From the NCBI RefSeq assembly GCF_029893355.1, contig NZ_JARZAI010000047.1, positions 1 through 33,544 on the forward strand: 33,544 nt of DNA. Reading direction: 5' to 3'. Made by a program: the position numbers and the translations under genes. This stretch comes from Kitasatospora sp. MAA4. Lineage in GTDB: Bacteria > Actinomycetota > Actinomycetes > Streptomycetales > Streptomycetaceae. The notes under the pieces are model-generated. The model made no database searches and was not told the DNA's origin. It saw nothing but the letters and a program-made list of their open reading frames with translations. Of this stretch, positions 8,765-17,196 are shown piece after piece; position 1 is the stretch's first letter, and the number at the start of each line of letters is the position of its first letter.

Positions 8765-9433
8765 CTAGGACTCGCCATCCAACGTTGCCGCGGCTGCGGA
8801 TCGGGCCGCCGCCGCGAAGGCGCCCTGGGCCAGGCTGTGCAGCAGGGCGGCCATCTCCACGCGGGGCAGCGCGGCCCGGTCGGCGGGGGCGTCCGGGTGG
8901 CCGGGGCGCACCCCGGCACTGTGCGGCGTGGAGTTCAGCAGGCCGAAGACGGCGTGTACGGACGCCCGGGCGACCGGTTCGGACGACGGGCCGGCCAGCT
9001 CCGGGAAGGCCTCGCGGACCACGTCGACCCAGAGCTCGACGTAGCCGCGCTGCATCCGTCGCACGCGTCGGCGGTCCTCCTCCTTGAGGTGGAGCAGCTC
9101 GCGGTCGTGCAGCGTGATGAGGTCGGGGTCGTCGAGCGCGAAGTCGACATGTCCACTGATCAACGCATCCAGCGCCGCCACCGGTCCGATCGTCGCACCG
9201 GCCCGTCGGCGCCCCTCCTCCAGCAGCCGCTCACTGATGCCGACCAGCAGGTCGGCGAGCATCGCGTCCTTGCCGGCGAAGTGCCGGTAGAGGCCGGGGC
9301 CGCTGATCCCGACCGCCTTGCCGATCTCGTCGACGCCCACGCCGAGGAAGCCGCGCGCGGCGAAGAGGCGGGCGGCCTCCCGGCGGATCTGGTCACGGCG
9401 CGGGGTCGCGGGGGCGGCGGGGACATTCGACAT
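8765..9433 (-). CDS. TetR/AcrR-family repressor of the acyl-CoA catabolic operon
   Basis: A 222-residue TetR-family regulator (from MSNVPAAP; an ATG at 9442 adds three residues). The N-terminal HTH domain (about 10-60) is clear: RREAARLFAARGF, then GVDEIGKAVGISGPGLYRHF and the closing KDAMLADLL. The C-terminal half is the helical ligand domain. It is divergent from the acyl-CoA carboxylase genes, and two 18-bp inverted repeats lie in the shared intergenic region. I infer that it represses that operon and itself and is released by an acyl-CoA or related intermediate. The same arrangement is known to me from streptomycete branched-chain acyl-CoA catabolism loci. The ligand is not determinable from sequence. 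Confidence 0.9.
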   Translation of the reverse strand: MSNVPAAPATPRRDQIRREAARLFAARGFLGVGVDEIGKAVGISGPGLYRHFAGKDAMLADLLVGISERLLEEGRRRAGATIGPVAALDALISGHVDFALDDPDLITLHDRELLHLKEEDRRRVRRMQRGYVELWVDVVREAFPELAGPSSEPVARASVHAVFGLLNSTPHSAGVRPGHPDAPADRAALPRVEMAALLHSLAQGAFAAAARSAAAATLDGES

Positions 9434-9454
9434 GAGGCCCATCGTAGACAGCGC

Positions 9455-9472
9455 GGTTATCCGTGGTTAACC
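9455..9472. promoter_or_regulatory. Putative TetR operator 1
   Basis: An 18-bp imperfect inverted repeat, GGTTAT-CCGTGG-TTAACC, whose arms match at five of six positions. Its centre lies 28 bp from operator 2 (9483-9500), which has the same geometry. It sits in the intergenic region shared by the TetR gene and the carboxyltransferase gene. Confidence 0.6.
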
Positions 9473-9482
9473 TGGCGGCAGG

Positions 9483-9500
9483 AGTTAACCACCATTAACT
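9483..9500. promoter_or_regulatory. Putative TetR operator 2
   Basis: A perfect inverted repeat AGTTAA-CCACCA-TTAACT. Length and spacer are the same as operator 1, and it lies between the divergent genes. It stands out as AT-rich in GC-rich DNA. Confidence 0.65.
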
Positions 9501-9564
9501 TGGCGACGACGGTCCACCAGACCTCCCCGCTCGCCGGGTTTCCGGGAGCAAGGGAGCTCTTGGG

Positions 9565-11301
9565 ATGGCCCTGTCGACACCCGGCTTCGCCTCTCACCCG
9601 CTGGAGGCCGGCCATGCCGGGTCGTCCGGCGCGCAGGCGGCGACCGTGAGCGGTACGACGAGCACCAGCAGCGCGGCCTCGGCCGCGCCCGCGCCCCGGC
9701 TGCGGTCCGCCGCCGACCCCGGCTCGGCCGCCTACCGAACGAACACCGAGGCGCACCAGGCGCTCGTCGCCGAGCTGCGCGACAAGCTGGCCGCCGCCGC
9801 GCTCGGCGGCGGGGCCAAGGCCCGCGACCGGCACACCGCTCGCGGCAAGTTGCTGCCCCGCGACCGCGTGGACACCCTGCTCGACCCGGGCTCGCCGTTC
9901 CTGGAGATCAGCGCGCTGGCCGCCGACGGCCTGTACGACGGCGCCGCGCCGGCGGCCGGCGTGATCGCCGGGATCGGCCGGGTGGCCGGGCGCGAGGTGA
10001 TGGTGGTCGCCAACGACGCCACGGTCAAGGGCGGAACCTATTACCCGATGACCGTGAAGAAGCACCTGCGGGCGCAGGAGGTGGCGCTGGAGAACCGACT
10101 CCCCTGCATCTACCTGGTGGACTCCGGCGGCGCCTTCCTGCCCATGCAGGACGAGGTCTTCCCCGACCGCGACCACTTCGGGCGGATCTTCTACAACCAG
10201 GCCCGGCTCTCCGCGGCGGGCATCCCGCAGATCGCGGCCGTGCTCGGGTCCTGCACCGCGGGTGGCGCCTACGTCCCGGCGATGAGCGACCAGGCCGTGA
10301 TCGTCCGCAACCAGGGCACCATCTTCCTCGGGGGCCCGCCGCTGGTGAAGGCCGCCACCGGTGAGATCGTCACCGCCGAGGAGCTCGGCGGCGGCGAACT
10401 GCACTCCCGCACCTCGGGGGTGACGGACCACCTGGCCGAGAACGACGAGCACGCGCTCTCCATCGTGCGCACCATCGTGGACGGACTCGGCCCGCGCGCG
10501 GCCCGACCCTGGCCGCTCACCGCGGTCGAGGCCCCCGCCGTCGACCCCGCCGGACTGTACGGCGCCGTGCCCGTCGACCCGCGGACGCCCTACGACGTCC
10601 GCGAGGTGATCGCCCGCCTGGTGGACGGCAGCCGGTTCGCCGAGTTCAAGGCCGAGTACGGCGCCACGCTGGTGACCGGCTTCGCCAAGATCCACGGGCA
10701 CCCGGTCGGGATCGTCGCCAACAACGGCGTCCTCTTCGCGGAATCCGCGCTCAAGGGCGCCCACTTCATCGAGCTCTGCGACCAGCGCGGCATCCCGCTG
10801 GTCTTCCTGCAGAACATCACCGGCTTCATGGTCGGCCGCCAGTACGAGGCGGGCGGCATCGCCAAGCACGGCGCCAAGATGGTCACCGCGGTCGCCTGCA
10901 CCCGGGTGCCGAAGCTGACCGTGGTGATCGGCGGCTCGTACGGCGCCGGCAACTACTCGATGTGCGGCCGGGCCTACTCGCCGCGCTTCCTGTGGATGTG
11001 GCCGGGCGCGAAGATCTCGGTGATGGGCGGGGAGCAGGCCTCCTCGGTCCTCGCCACCGTGCGCCGCGACCAGTTCGAAGCGCGCGGCGAGGAGTGGCCC
11101 GCCGAGGCGGAGGAGGAGTTCCGGCGGCCCGTCCGCGAGCAGTACGAGCGGCAGGGCAACGCGTACTACGCCACCGCCCGGCTCTGGGACGACGGCGTCA
11201 TCGACCCGATGGACACCCGGACGGTGCTCGGCCTCGCCCTGACCGCCTGCTCCAACGCCCCGCTGGCCGCGCCCGCACCGTACGGCGTGTTCCGGATGTG
11301 A
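9565..11301 (+). CDS. Acyl-CoA carboxylase carboxyltransferase (beta) subunit, methylcrotonyl-CoA type
   Basis: A 578-residue carboxyltransferase that moves CO2 from carboxybiotin to an acyl-CoA. The two crotonase-like halves are evident: ARDRHTARGKLLPRDRVDTLLDPGSPF at the N side of the first, the oxyanion-hole segment GSCTAGGAYVPAMSD, and in the second QNITGFMVGRQYEAGGIAKHGAKM and IGGSYGAGNYSMCGRAY. The C terminus YGVFRM is the ending I know from 3-methylcrotonyl-CoA carboxylase beta subunits, so leucine catabolism is the best assignment. About 45 Ser/Ala/Thr-rich residues precede the conserved region. The start is supported by AGGGAG at 9551-9556, eight bases before the ATG. It is the first gene of the operon with the biotin carboxylase and HMG-CoA lyase. 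Propionyl- or geranyl-CoA remain possible substrates. Confidence 0.92.
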   Translation: MALSTPGFASHPLEAGHAGSSGAQAATVSGTTSTSSAASAAPAPRLRSAADPGSAAYRTNTEAHQALVAELRDKLAAAALGGGAKARDRHTARGKLLPRDRVDTLLDPGSPFLEISALAADGLYDGAAPAAGVIAGIGRVAGREVMVVANDATVKGGTYYPMTVKKHLRAQEVALENRLPCIYLVDSGGAFLPMQDEVFPDRDHFGRIFYNQARLSAAGIPQIAAVLGSCTAGGAYVPAMSDQAVIVRNQGTIFLGGPPLVKAATGEIVTAEELGGGELHSRTSGVTDHLAENDEHALSIVRTIVDGLGPRAARPWPLTAVEAPAVDPAGLYGAVPVDPRTPYDVREVIARLVDGSRFAEFKAEYGATLVTGFAKIHGHPVGIVANNGVLFAESALKGAHFIELCDQRGIPLVFLQNITGFMVGRQYEAGGIAKHGAKMVTAVACTRVPKLTVVIGGSYGAGNYSMCGRAYSPRFLWMWPGAKISVMGGEQASSVLATVRRDQFEARGEEWPAEAEEEFRRPVREQYERQGNAYYATARLWDDGVIDPMDTRTVLGLALTACSNAPLAAPAPYGVFRM

Positions 11302-11366
11302 CGACCTCCGGTCGCCCGTCCCCCCGTCTTCGCACCGCTCTCCCTCGCTCCGGAGGAACACCTCCC

Positions 11367-13580
11367 ATGTTCGACACCGTTCTGGTCGCCAATCGCGGCG
11401 AGATCGCCGTCCGGGTCATCCGCACCCTGCGACGGCTCAGCGTCCGGTCGGTCGCCGTCTACAGCGACGCCGACTCCGACGCCCGGCACGTCCGCGAGGC
11501 GGACGTCGCCGTCCGGCTGGGGCCGGCCGACCGCAGCGACAGCAGCGCCGCCGAGACCTACCTGCGCGGCGATCAGATCATCGCCGCAGCACTGCGCACC
11601 GGCGCGCAGGCCGTCCACCCCGGCTACGGCTTCCTCGCCGAGAACCCGGGGTTCGCCCGCGCCTGTGCCGAGGCCGGACTGGTCTTCATCGGCCCGCCCG
11701 CCGAGGCGGTGGAGCTGATGGGCGACAAGATCAACGCCAAGGAGGCCGTCCGCGCGGTCGGCGTCCCGGTGGTGCCGGGCAGCCGCGGCGGTGCGGCGAG
11801 CGACGAGGAACTCGCCCTGGCCGCCACGGAGATCGGCTACCCGGTGCTGATCAAGCCGTCGGCCGGCGGCGGTGGCAAGGGCATGCGGCTGGTCCACGAT
11901 CCGGCCGAGCTGCCCGCCGAGCTCGCCGCCGCCCGCCGGCTCGCCCGGACCGCGTTCGGTGACGACACCCTGCTGTTGGAGCGCTGGGTCGACCGCCCCC
12001 GGCACATCGAGGTACAGGTGCTGGCGGACGTCCACGGGACCACCGTGCACCTCGGTGAGCGGGAGTGCAGCCTCCAGCGCCGGCATCAGAAGCTCATCGA
12101 AGAGGCACCCTCCGTCCTGCTCGACCCGCAGACGCGGGCCGCGATGGGGGCCGCCGCCGTCCGTGCGGCAGAGGCCTGTGGCTACACCGGCGCCGGCACG
12201 GTGGAGTTCATCGTGCCCGGCGGTACCGACCCCGCACCGGGCGAGGTCCGCGACTTCTTCTTCATGGAGATGAACACCCGCCTTCAGGTGGAGCACCCGG
12301 TCACCGAACTGGCCGTCGCGATCGGGTCTGCGGCCGGGCCTGGTGCACCGGGCCCGGGCCGGCTCGACCTGGTCGAGTGGCAGCTGCGGGTGGCCGCGGG
12401 TGAGTCGTTGTCGTTCGCCCAGTCGGACGTCTCCTTTCTCGGTCACGCCATCGAGGCCCGGCTCTGCGCGGAGGACCCCGCGCGCGACTTCCTGCCGACC
12501 GGTGGCCGGATCCTGCTGCTCGACGAGCCGCGCGGCGAGGGAATCCGGGTCGACTCCGGTCTCACCGCGGGCACCTCGATCACCAGCGCCTACGACCCGA
12601 TGCTGGCCAAGGTCATCGCGTACGGCCCCGACCGCGAGACCGCACTGCTCCGGCTGCGCGCCGCTCTCGCGGACACCCGGATCCTCGGGCTGACCACCAA
12701 CGCCGGCTTCCTGCGCAGGCTGCTCGCCCACCCCGAGGTGGTCGCCGGCCGGCTGGACACCGGACTGGTCGAACGGGCCGCCCAGCAGAACCCCGAGTTG
12801 CTGGCCGACCACCACGACCGGGCCGCGTCGACACCGGTCGACGGCGCTCCGGACACCGTCTACTTCGCCGCGGCACTCGCGCGGCACCTGAGGCTCGCCC
12901 CCGCCGCCGCCCCCGACGGCTGGACCGACCCCTTCGCACTCCCCTCCGCTTGGCGACTGGCCGGCGAACCGGCCTGGACCACGCACCGACTCAGGGTCGC
13001 CGGGCACGACCCGGTGTCGGTCCGCGTACGACCTGTCAGTGCCGACACCGTAGTCGAGAGCACTGACAATTCCTCAGAAACCTTCTCCGACCTGCAGGTT
13101 CGCCTCGATGACGGGCCGATCCGCCGGGCCCGCGCCGTCCTCGGCGCCACGGATCTCTCGCTCACCATCGACGGCTTGCGGATCACCCTGGCACACGCCA
13201 CTGACAACGCCCCCTCGCCGACCTCCGCCGGTCCGGTGATCTGGCTCGGCCTCGACGGCGACAACTGGGCGGTGCACCCCTACGACCCGGTGGCCGACCG
13301 CGCCACCTCCGCCGACGCCCACCACGGCGCCCTCACCGCGCCGATGCCCGGCACCGTCACCGTGGTCAAGGCCGCGGTCGGCGACCAGGTCCGGCGCGGC
13401 CAGGCGCTGCTGGTCCTGGAGGCCATGAAGATGGAACACGTGATCGCCGCGCCGCACGACGGCACGGTCAGCGAACTGCCGGTGACCGCCGGGGCTACCG
13501 TCGCCATGGAGCAGCTGCTCGTCGTCGTCCTGCCGGACGAGGACGTCGCAGCGACGGATGAGGAGGCGGTGGCGTCGTGA
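11367..13580 (+). CDS. Biotin carboxylase / BCCP (alpha) subunit of acyl-CoA carboxylase
   Basis: A 737-residue alpha subunit that uses ATP and bicarbonate to carboxylate its own biotin. The biotin carboxylase part (about 1-450) shows VANRGEIAVRVIRTLRR, the ATP-grasp glycine loop KPSAGGGGKGMRLV and EMNTRLQVEHPVTE. A linker/BT-like region follows. The carboxyl carrier domain (about 655-725) has the biotinylation motif EAMKMEH with the acceptor at about Lys688. The ATG at 11367 follows GGAGGA (11353-11358 region). It is preceded by the beta subunit and overlaps the lyase gene by GTGA, so the three are co-translated. The linker around 13030-13210 is less G/C-rich than the rest and carries repeats (see findings). 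Confidence 0.95.
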   Translation: MFDTVLVANRGEIAVRVIRTLRRLSVRSVAVYSDADSDARHVREADVAVRLGPADRSDSSAAETYLRGDQIIAAALRTGAQAVHPGYGFLAENPGFARACAEAGLVFIGPPAEAVELMGDKINAKEAVRAVGVPVVPGSRGGAASDEELALAATEIGYPVLIKPSAGGGGKGMRLVHDPAELPAELAAARRLARTAFGDDTLLLERWVDRPRHIEVQVLADVHGTTVHLGERECSLQRRHQKLIEEAPSVLLDPQTRAAMGAAAVRAAEACGYTGAGTVEFIVPGGTDPAPGEVRDFFFMEMNTRLQVEHPVTELAVAIGSAAGPGAPGPGRLDLVEWQLRVAAGESLSFAQSDVSFLGHAIEARLCAEDPARDFLPTGGRILLLDEPRGEGIRVDSGLTAGTSITSAYDPMLAKVIAYGPDRETALLRLRAALADTRILGLTTNAGFLRRLLAHPEVVAGRLDTGLVERAAQQNPELLADHHDRAASTPVDGAPDTVYFAAALARHLRLAPAAAPDGWTDPFALPSAWRLAGEPAWTTHRLRVAGHDPVSVRVRPVSADTVVESTDNSSETFSDLQVRLDDGPIRRARAVLGATDLSLTIDGLRITLAHATDNAPSPTSAGPVIWLGLDGDNWAVHPYDPVADRATSADAHHGALTAPMPGTVTVVKAAVGDQVRRGQALLVLEAMKMEHVIAAPHDGTVSELPVTAGATVAMEQLLVVVLPDEDVAATDEEAVAS

Positions 13581-14551
13581 CGACCCCTCAGGAGCCCGGG
13601 GTGCTGGACCTCGGCCTGCCGAGCGTGCTGGCCGACCCCGCCCTGCCCGCCCGGGTGCGCATCCACGAGGTGGGCGCGCGCGACGGGCTGCAGAACGAGA
13701 GTTCACTGGTCCCGGTCGAGGTGAAGGCCGAGTTCATCACCCGGCTGGCCGAGGCCGGACTGCGCACCGTGGAGGCGACCAGCTTCGTCCACCCGAAGTG
13801 GGTGCCCCAGCTGGCCGACGCCGAACAGCTGCTGCCCAGGCTGAGCGGCCTGCGGGAGCGGTACGAGGGCCTGCGACTGCCCGTCCTGGTCCCCAACGAG
13901 CGCGGCCTGGACCGGGCGCTCGCCCACGGCGCGACCGAGATCGCGGTCTTCGCCAGCGCCACCGAGACCTTCGCGCAGCGCAACCTCAACCGCTCGGTGG
14001 ACGAGGTGCTGGAGATGTTCCGCCCGGTGGTGGAGCGGGCCACCGGCGCGGGCGTGCCGGTCCGCGGCTACCTCTCGATGTGCTTCGGCGACCCCTGGGA
14101 GGGCCCGGTCGCGCTCGAGCAGGTGGTGACCGCCGGACTGCGGCTGATCGAGCTGGGCTGCACCGAACTCAGCCTCGGCGACACGATCGGCGTGGCCACG
14201 CCGGGCCAGGTGGCCGCGCTGCTCGACGGGTTCGACCGGGCCGGCGTACCGGTCGGGCAGCTCGCCGTGCACTTCCACGACACCTACGGGCAGGCGCTGG
14301 CCAACACGCTCGCCGCGCTGCGCTGCGGGGTCACCGTGGTCGACTCCTCGGCCGGCGGACTCGGCGGCTGCCCGTACGCGAAGAGCGCCACCGGCAACCT
14401 CGCCACCGAGGACCTGGTGTGGATGCTGCACGGGCTCGGCATCGAGACCGGCGTGGACCTGCGCCGGCTCGCCGCCACCAGTGCCTGGATGGCCCGGCAG
14501 CTGGGCCGCCCGAGCCCGTCGCGCGCCGTCCAGGCCCTGACCGGACCGTAG
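13577..14551 (+). CDS. Hydroxymethylglutaryl-CoA lyase
   Basis: A 324-residue TIM-barrel lyase that cleaves HMG-CoA to acetoacetate and acetyl-CoA, the last step of leucine degradation. The N-terminal motif RIHEVGARDGLQNE gives the catalytic Arg and metal-binding Asp. The conserved VHFHDTYGQALAN provides metal-binding histidines. The signature loop GGLGGCPYAKSATGNLATED carries the active-site Cys near residue 265. The GTG start overlaps the biotin carboxylase stop (GTGA), indicating translational coupling. No 3-methylglutaconyl-CoA hydratase gene lies between the carboxylase and this gene, so that enzyme must be encoded elsewhere. Confidence 0.95.
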   Translation: MTTPQEPGVLDLGLPSVLADPALPARVRIHEVGARDGLQNESSLVPVEVKAEFITRLAEAGLRTVEATSFVHPKWVPQLADAEQLLPRLSGLRERYEGLRLPVLVPNERGLDRALAHGATEIAVFASATETFAQRNLNRSVDEVLEMFRPVVERATGAGVPVRGYLSMCFGDPWEGPVALEQVVTAGLRLIELGCTELSLGDTIGVATPGQVAALLDGFDRAGVPVGQLAVHFHDTYGQALANTLAALRCGVTVVDSSAGGLGGCPYAKSATGNLATEDLVWMLHGLGIETGVDLRRLAATSAWMARQLGRPSPSRAVQALTGP

Positions 14552-14609
14552 TTCGTGGCCGTCCCCTCACCGGTCGGCTGAACACATGAACTGAACGACT
14601 CGCGCACCC

Positions 14610-14645
14610 GGCCGTCGGCCTGATCCCAATCAGTCGCCGACGGCC
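14610..14645. terminator. Hairpin between HMG-CoA lyase and acyl-CoA dehydrogenase
   Basis: Arms GGCCGTCGGC (14610-14619) and GCCGACGGCC (14636-14645) pair perfectly. An inner CTGAT/ATCAG stem extends the structure. A second hairpin, GGTCCGG/CCGGACC, follows at 14647-14665. This may terminate or attenuate transcription from the carboxylase operon before the dehydrogenase gene. Confidence 0.55.
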
Positions 14646-14735
14646 CGGTCCGGCATACCCGGACCCCTCCCACGGCGGCCCGCGCCGCCCGCCCTCCCCC
14701 TGACACCACCTGGCCGAACCCCCTGGAGGATCACC

Positions 14736-15920
14736 GTGATCGACCACCGCCTGGATGCCGAGTACGAGGAACTGCGCCGCACCGTCGCCGAGTTCGCCAA
14801 CGACGTGGTCGCCCCGACGATCGGCGACTACTACGAGCGCGAGGAGTTCCCGTACGAGATCGTCAAGGAGATGGGACGGATGGGCCTCTTCGGCCTGCCG
14901 TTCCCCGAGGAGTACGGCGGCATGGGCGGCGACTACTTCGCGCTCTGCATCGCGCTGGAGGAACTCGCCCGGGTCGACTCCTCGGTGGCCATCACCCTGG
15001 AGGCGGGCGTCTCGCTGGGCGCCATGCCGATCTTCCGGTACGGCACCGAGGAGCAGAAGCGGGAGTGGCTGCCGCGACTGGCGGCGGGCGAGATCCTCGG
15101 CGCCTTCGGCCTGACCGAACCCGAGGGCGGCTCGGACGCCGGCGCCACCCGCACCACCGCGCGGTTCGACGCGGTCACCCGGGAGTGGGTGATCAACGGG
15201 ACGAAGTGCTTCATCACCAACTCCGGCACCGACGTCACCGGTCTGGTCACCGTCACCGCGCTGACCGAACCGCTCGCTCGTTCGAGTGAAGAGGGGGCTG
15301 AGCCCTCGTCAAAGCGGGAGATCTCCTCCATCATCGTGCCTGTCGGCACCCCCGGGTTCCAGGTGTCGAAGAAGTACTCCAAGGTCGGGTGGAACGCCTC
15401 CGACACCCGCGAACTGTCCTTCACCGACTGCCGAGTTCCCGAAGCCAACCTCCTCGGCCAGCAGGGCCGGGGGTACGCCCAGTTCCTGCGGATCCTCGAC
15501 GAGGGCCGCATCGCCATCGCAGCGCTGTCCACGGGTCTGGCCCAGGGCTGCGTCGACCAGTCACTCAGCTACGCCGCGACCAGGCGCGCGTTCGGGCGCC
15601 CGATCGGGGCCAACCAGGTCATCCAGTTCAAGATCGCCGACATGGAGACGCGTGCCCACATGGCACGCCTCGCCTGGCGGGACGCGGCCTCCCGGCTGCT
15701 GCTCGCCGAGCCCTTCAAGAAGGAGGCGGCCATCGCGAAGCTCTACTCCTCCGAGGCGGCCGTCGACAACGCCCGCGAAGCCACCCAGATCCACGGCGGA
15801 TACGGCTTCATGAACGAGTACCCGGTCGCGCGCATGTGGCGCGACTCCAAGATCCTGGAGATCGGCGAGGGCACCTCCGAGGTCCAGCGGATGCTCATCG
15901 CCCGCGAGTTGGGCATGTAG
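14736..15920 (+). CDS. acdH: Acyl-CoA dehydrogenase, branched-chain type
   Basis: A 394-residue FAD acyl-CoA dehydrogenase. Recognisable segments are LPFPEEYGGMGGDY, AFGLTEPEGGSDAGAT (FAD/substrate loop), GRIAIAALSTGLAQGC, AFGRPIGANQVIQFKIADM, and the C-terminal IHGGYGFMNEYPVARMWRD followed by ILEIGEGTSEVQRMLIAREL. The Glu of GEGTS aligns with the catalytic base of MCAD/SBCAD, a position not used in isovaleryl-CoA dehydrogenase. This fits the broad branched-chain AcdH enzymes of streptomycetes rather than a strict IVD. An unusual Ser/Glu-rich insertion (LARSSEEGAEPSSKRE) lies near residue 180. The GTG start has GGAGG at 14725-14729. The gene follows the carboxylase/lyase operon after two hairpins and may have its own promoter. 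Confidence 0.92.
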   Translation: MIDHRLDAEYEELRRTVAEFANDVVAPTIGDYYEREEFPYEIVKEMGRMGLFGLPFPEEYGGMGGDYFALCIALEELARVDSSVAITLEAGVSLGAMPIFRYGTEEQKREWLPRLAAGEILGAFGLTEPEGGSDAGATRTTARFDAVTREWVINGTKCFITNSGTDVTGLVTVTALTEPLARSSEEGAEPSSKREISSIIVPVGTPGFQVSKKYSKVGWNASDTRELSFTDCRVPEANLLGQQGRGYAQFLRILDEGRIAIAALSTGLAQGCVDQSLSYAATRRAFGRPIGANQVIQFKIADMETRAHMARLAWRDAASRLLLAEPFKKEAAIAKLYSSEAAVDNAREATQIHGGYGFMNEYPVARMWRDSKILEIGEGTSEVQRMLIARELGM

Positions 15921-15942
15921 CCCTGAGCTGAGAGGGCATCAG

Positions 15943-15978
15943 GTGACGGGTGGCCGCCTGGCGGCGGCCACCGGTCAC
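15943..15978. terminator. Strong bidirectional terminator between acdH and the Usp gene
   Basis: A 15-bp stem with one G-G mismatch and a TGGC loop. The inner arms GGTGGCCGCC (15949-15958) and GGCGGCCACC (15963-15972) match exactly, and GTGAC/GTCAC extend them outward. It lies between convergent genes. Confidence 0.8.
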
Positions 15979-15994
15979 TGGACGGTGCCAGTGG

Positions 15995-16564
15995 TCAGGG
16001 GATCACGATCACCGGGCGGTTGGCGCGTCGGGCCAGCCTGCCGGAGACCGAGCCGAAGAGCTTGCCGAGCAGCCCGTGCGTGGTGCCCACCACGATCGCG
16101 TCGGCTGCGTACTCCTTGCCGACCTCCTCGATCTCGTGGCAGATGTCGCCGCCGCGCTCGACCAGGATCCACGGGACGCCGGCGAGGAAGTCGGCGCAGG
16201 CCAGCTCCAGGCCGAGCACCTCGGTGCGGTGGTCCGGCAGATCGACGAAGACGGGCGGCTCGCAGCCCGCCCAGACGGTCGCCGGAAGGCGGTTGGCCAC
16301 ATGGACGATGACCAGGCCGCAGTTGGAGCGGCGGGCCATCCCGACCGCGTAGGCGAGGGCCCGCTCGCTGGAGAGCGACCCGTCGAAGCCGACCACCACG
16401 CCGTGCTGGAAGACCGGGTCACAGGCCCGTACGGTCTCGGGCTGGAGGTCCGGCGTCCGGCCCGCCCGTGCGGCGGCCTGGGCGGGCTGCCGGGACTTCA
16501 TCCCGGCGCCGCCGACCGCGCCGGCCGCGTCCGCGCCCTCCGGACCGCCGGTCGGCGCGCTCAC
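15995..16564 (-). CDS. Universal stress protein (UspA family)
   Basis: A 189-residue single-domain Usp. The first strand and loop read GVVVGFDGSLSSERALAYA, with the conserved Asp. The C-terminal end GTTHGLLGKLFGSVSGRL, then NRPVIVIP, corresponds to the nucleotide-binding glycine loop; its G-x-x-H-G spacing differs from the classic G-2x-G-9x-GS, so ATP binding is uncertain. The role is stress/dormancy-related by family only. I chose the GTG at 16564 because GAGGG lies just upstream and the preceding in-frame 70 codons (from ATG 16774) encode low-quality sequence. Met at 16501 (MKSRQPAQ) is another possible start. Confidence 0.8.
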   Translation of the reverse strand: MSAPTGGPEGADAAGAVGGAGMKSRQPAQAAARAGRTPDLQPETVRACDPVFQHGVVVGFDGSLSSERALAYAVGMARRSNCGLVIVHVANRLPATVWAGCEPPVFVDLPDHRTEVLGLELACADFLAGVPWILVERGGDICHEIEEVGKEYAADAIVVGTTHGLLGKLFGSVSGRLARRANRPVIVIP

Positions 16565-17196
16565 CTGGCCCTCGCGGCGCTGGCGCGGCTTCGGCCAGCC
16601 TCGGCGCAGCGACCCGGCACCCCGGCGGGCAGGCCGGGGTGAGAAGGGTGAGAGCAACAGGAGTGGCAGCTTCGACTGTCGAGTCCGGGAGTCCGCCGGC
16701 TCCGCAGGGGAGCGTTCCGCCGCCTCGTGGGAAGGAGGCGGGCCGACGGATCGGGGAGGCTCAAAACCGGCCATGAATCGAGACTCTTCGAGTGAGATGG
16801 GCCGACAGGGAGGACAGCGGGGACAGCTCTGCCCTGGTGGCAGGCCATGTCATTGGCACGTAGTCGGTGGAGGCCGATCAGCACCGTCGGTGACCTGTTC
16901 CTTTCAGCGTACGACGACCGGAGGTGGCCGCCCAGCCATTGAGGCCCGGTACGGCAACGATCCCGCGAATGGCCGCGGCGTGAGCTTTTCAGCGCGCGCC
17001 CCTTCGTACCGGACCACGCCCCCGGCTCTCAAGGTTCCCTGGAGCTTGCCCGACGGAGGCTTTCGATGCAACAGGCCGACCACAGACGGTGTGCGGGCGA
17101 TCGAGGTCCGTGAGCGGGCTCGATCTTCGGCCAGACGGGGCCAGCTGAGCGCCGATCCTCGGGACGCGCTTCCTCCGGGGTCCCGGCGCTGGCAGC
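16565..17196. other. Intergenic region between Usp and HAD genes
   Basis: No gene I can defend. The Usp frame continues to 16774 without a good ribosome binding site. A 15-codon ORF at 17066-17113 (+) has GGAGG at 17055-17059 and spacing of about six, but no recognised similarity. The region must contain the divergent promoters of the two flanking genes; I could not pick clear -35/-10 pairs. Confidence 0.4.
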
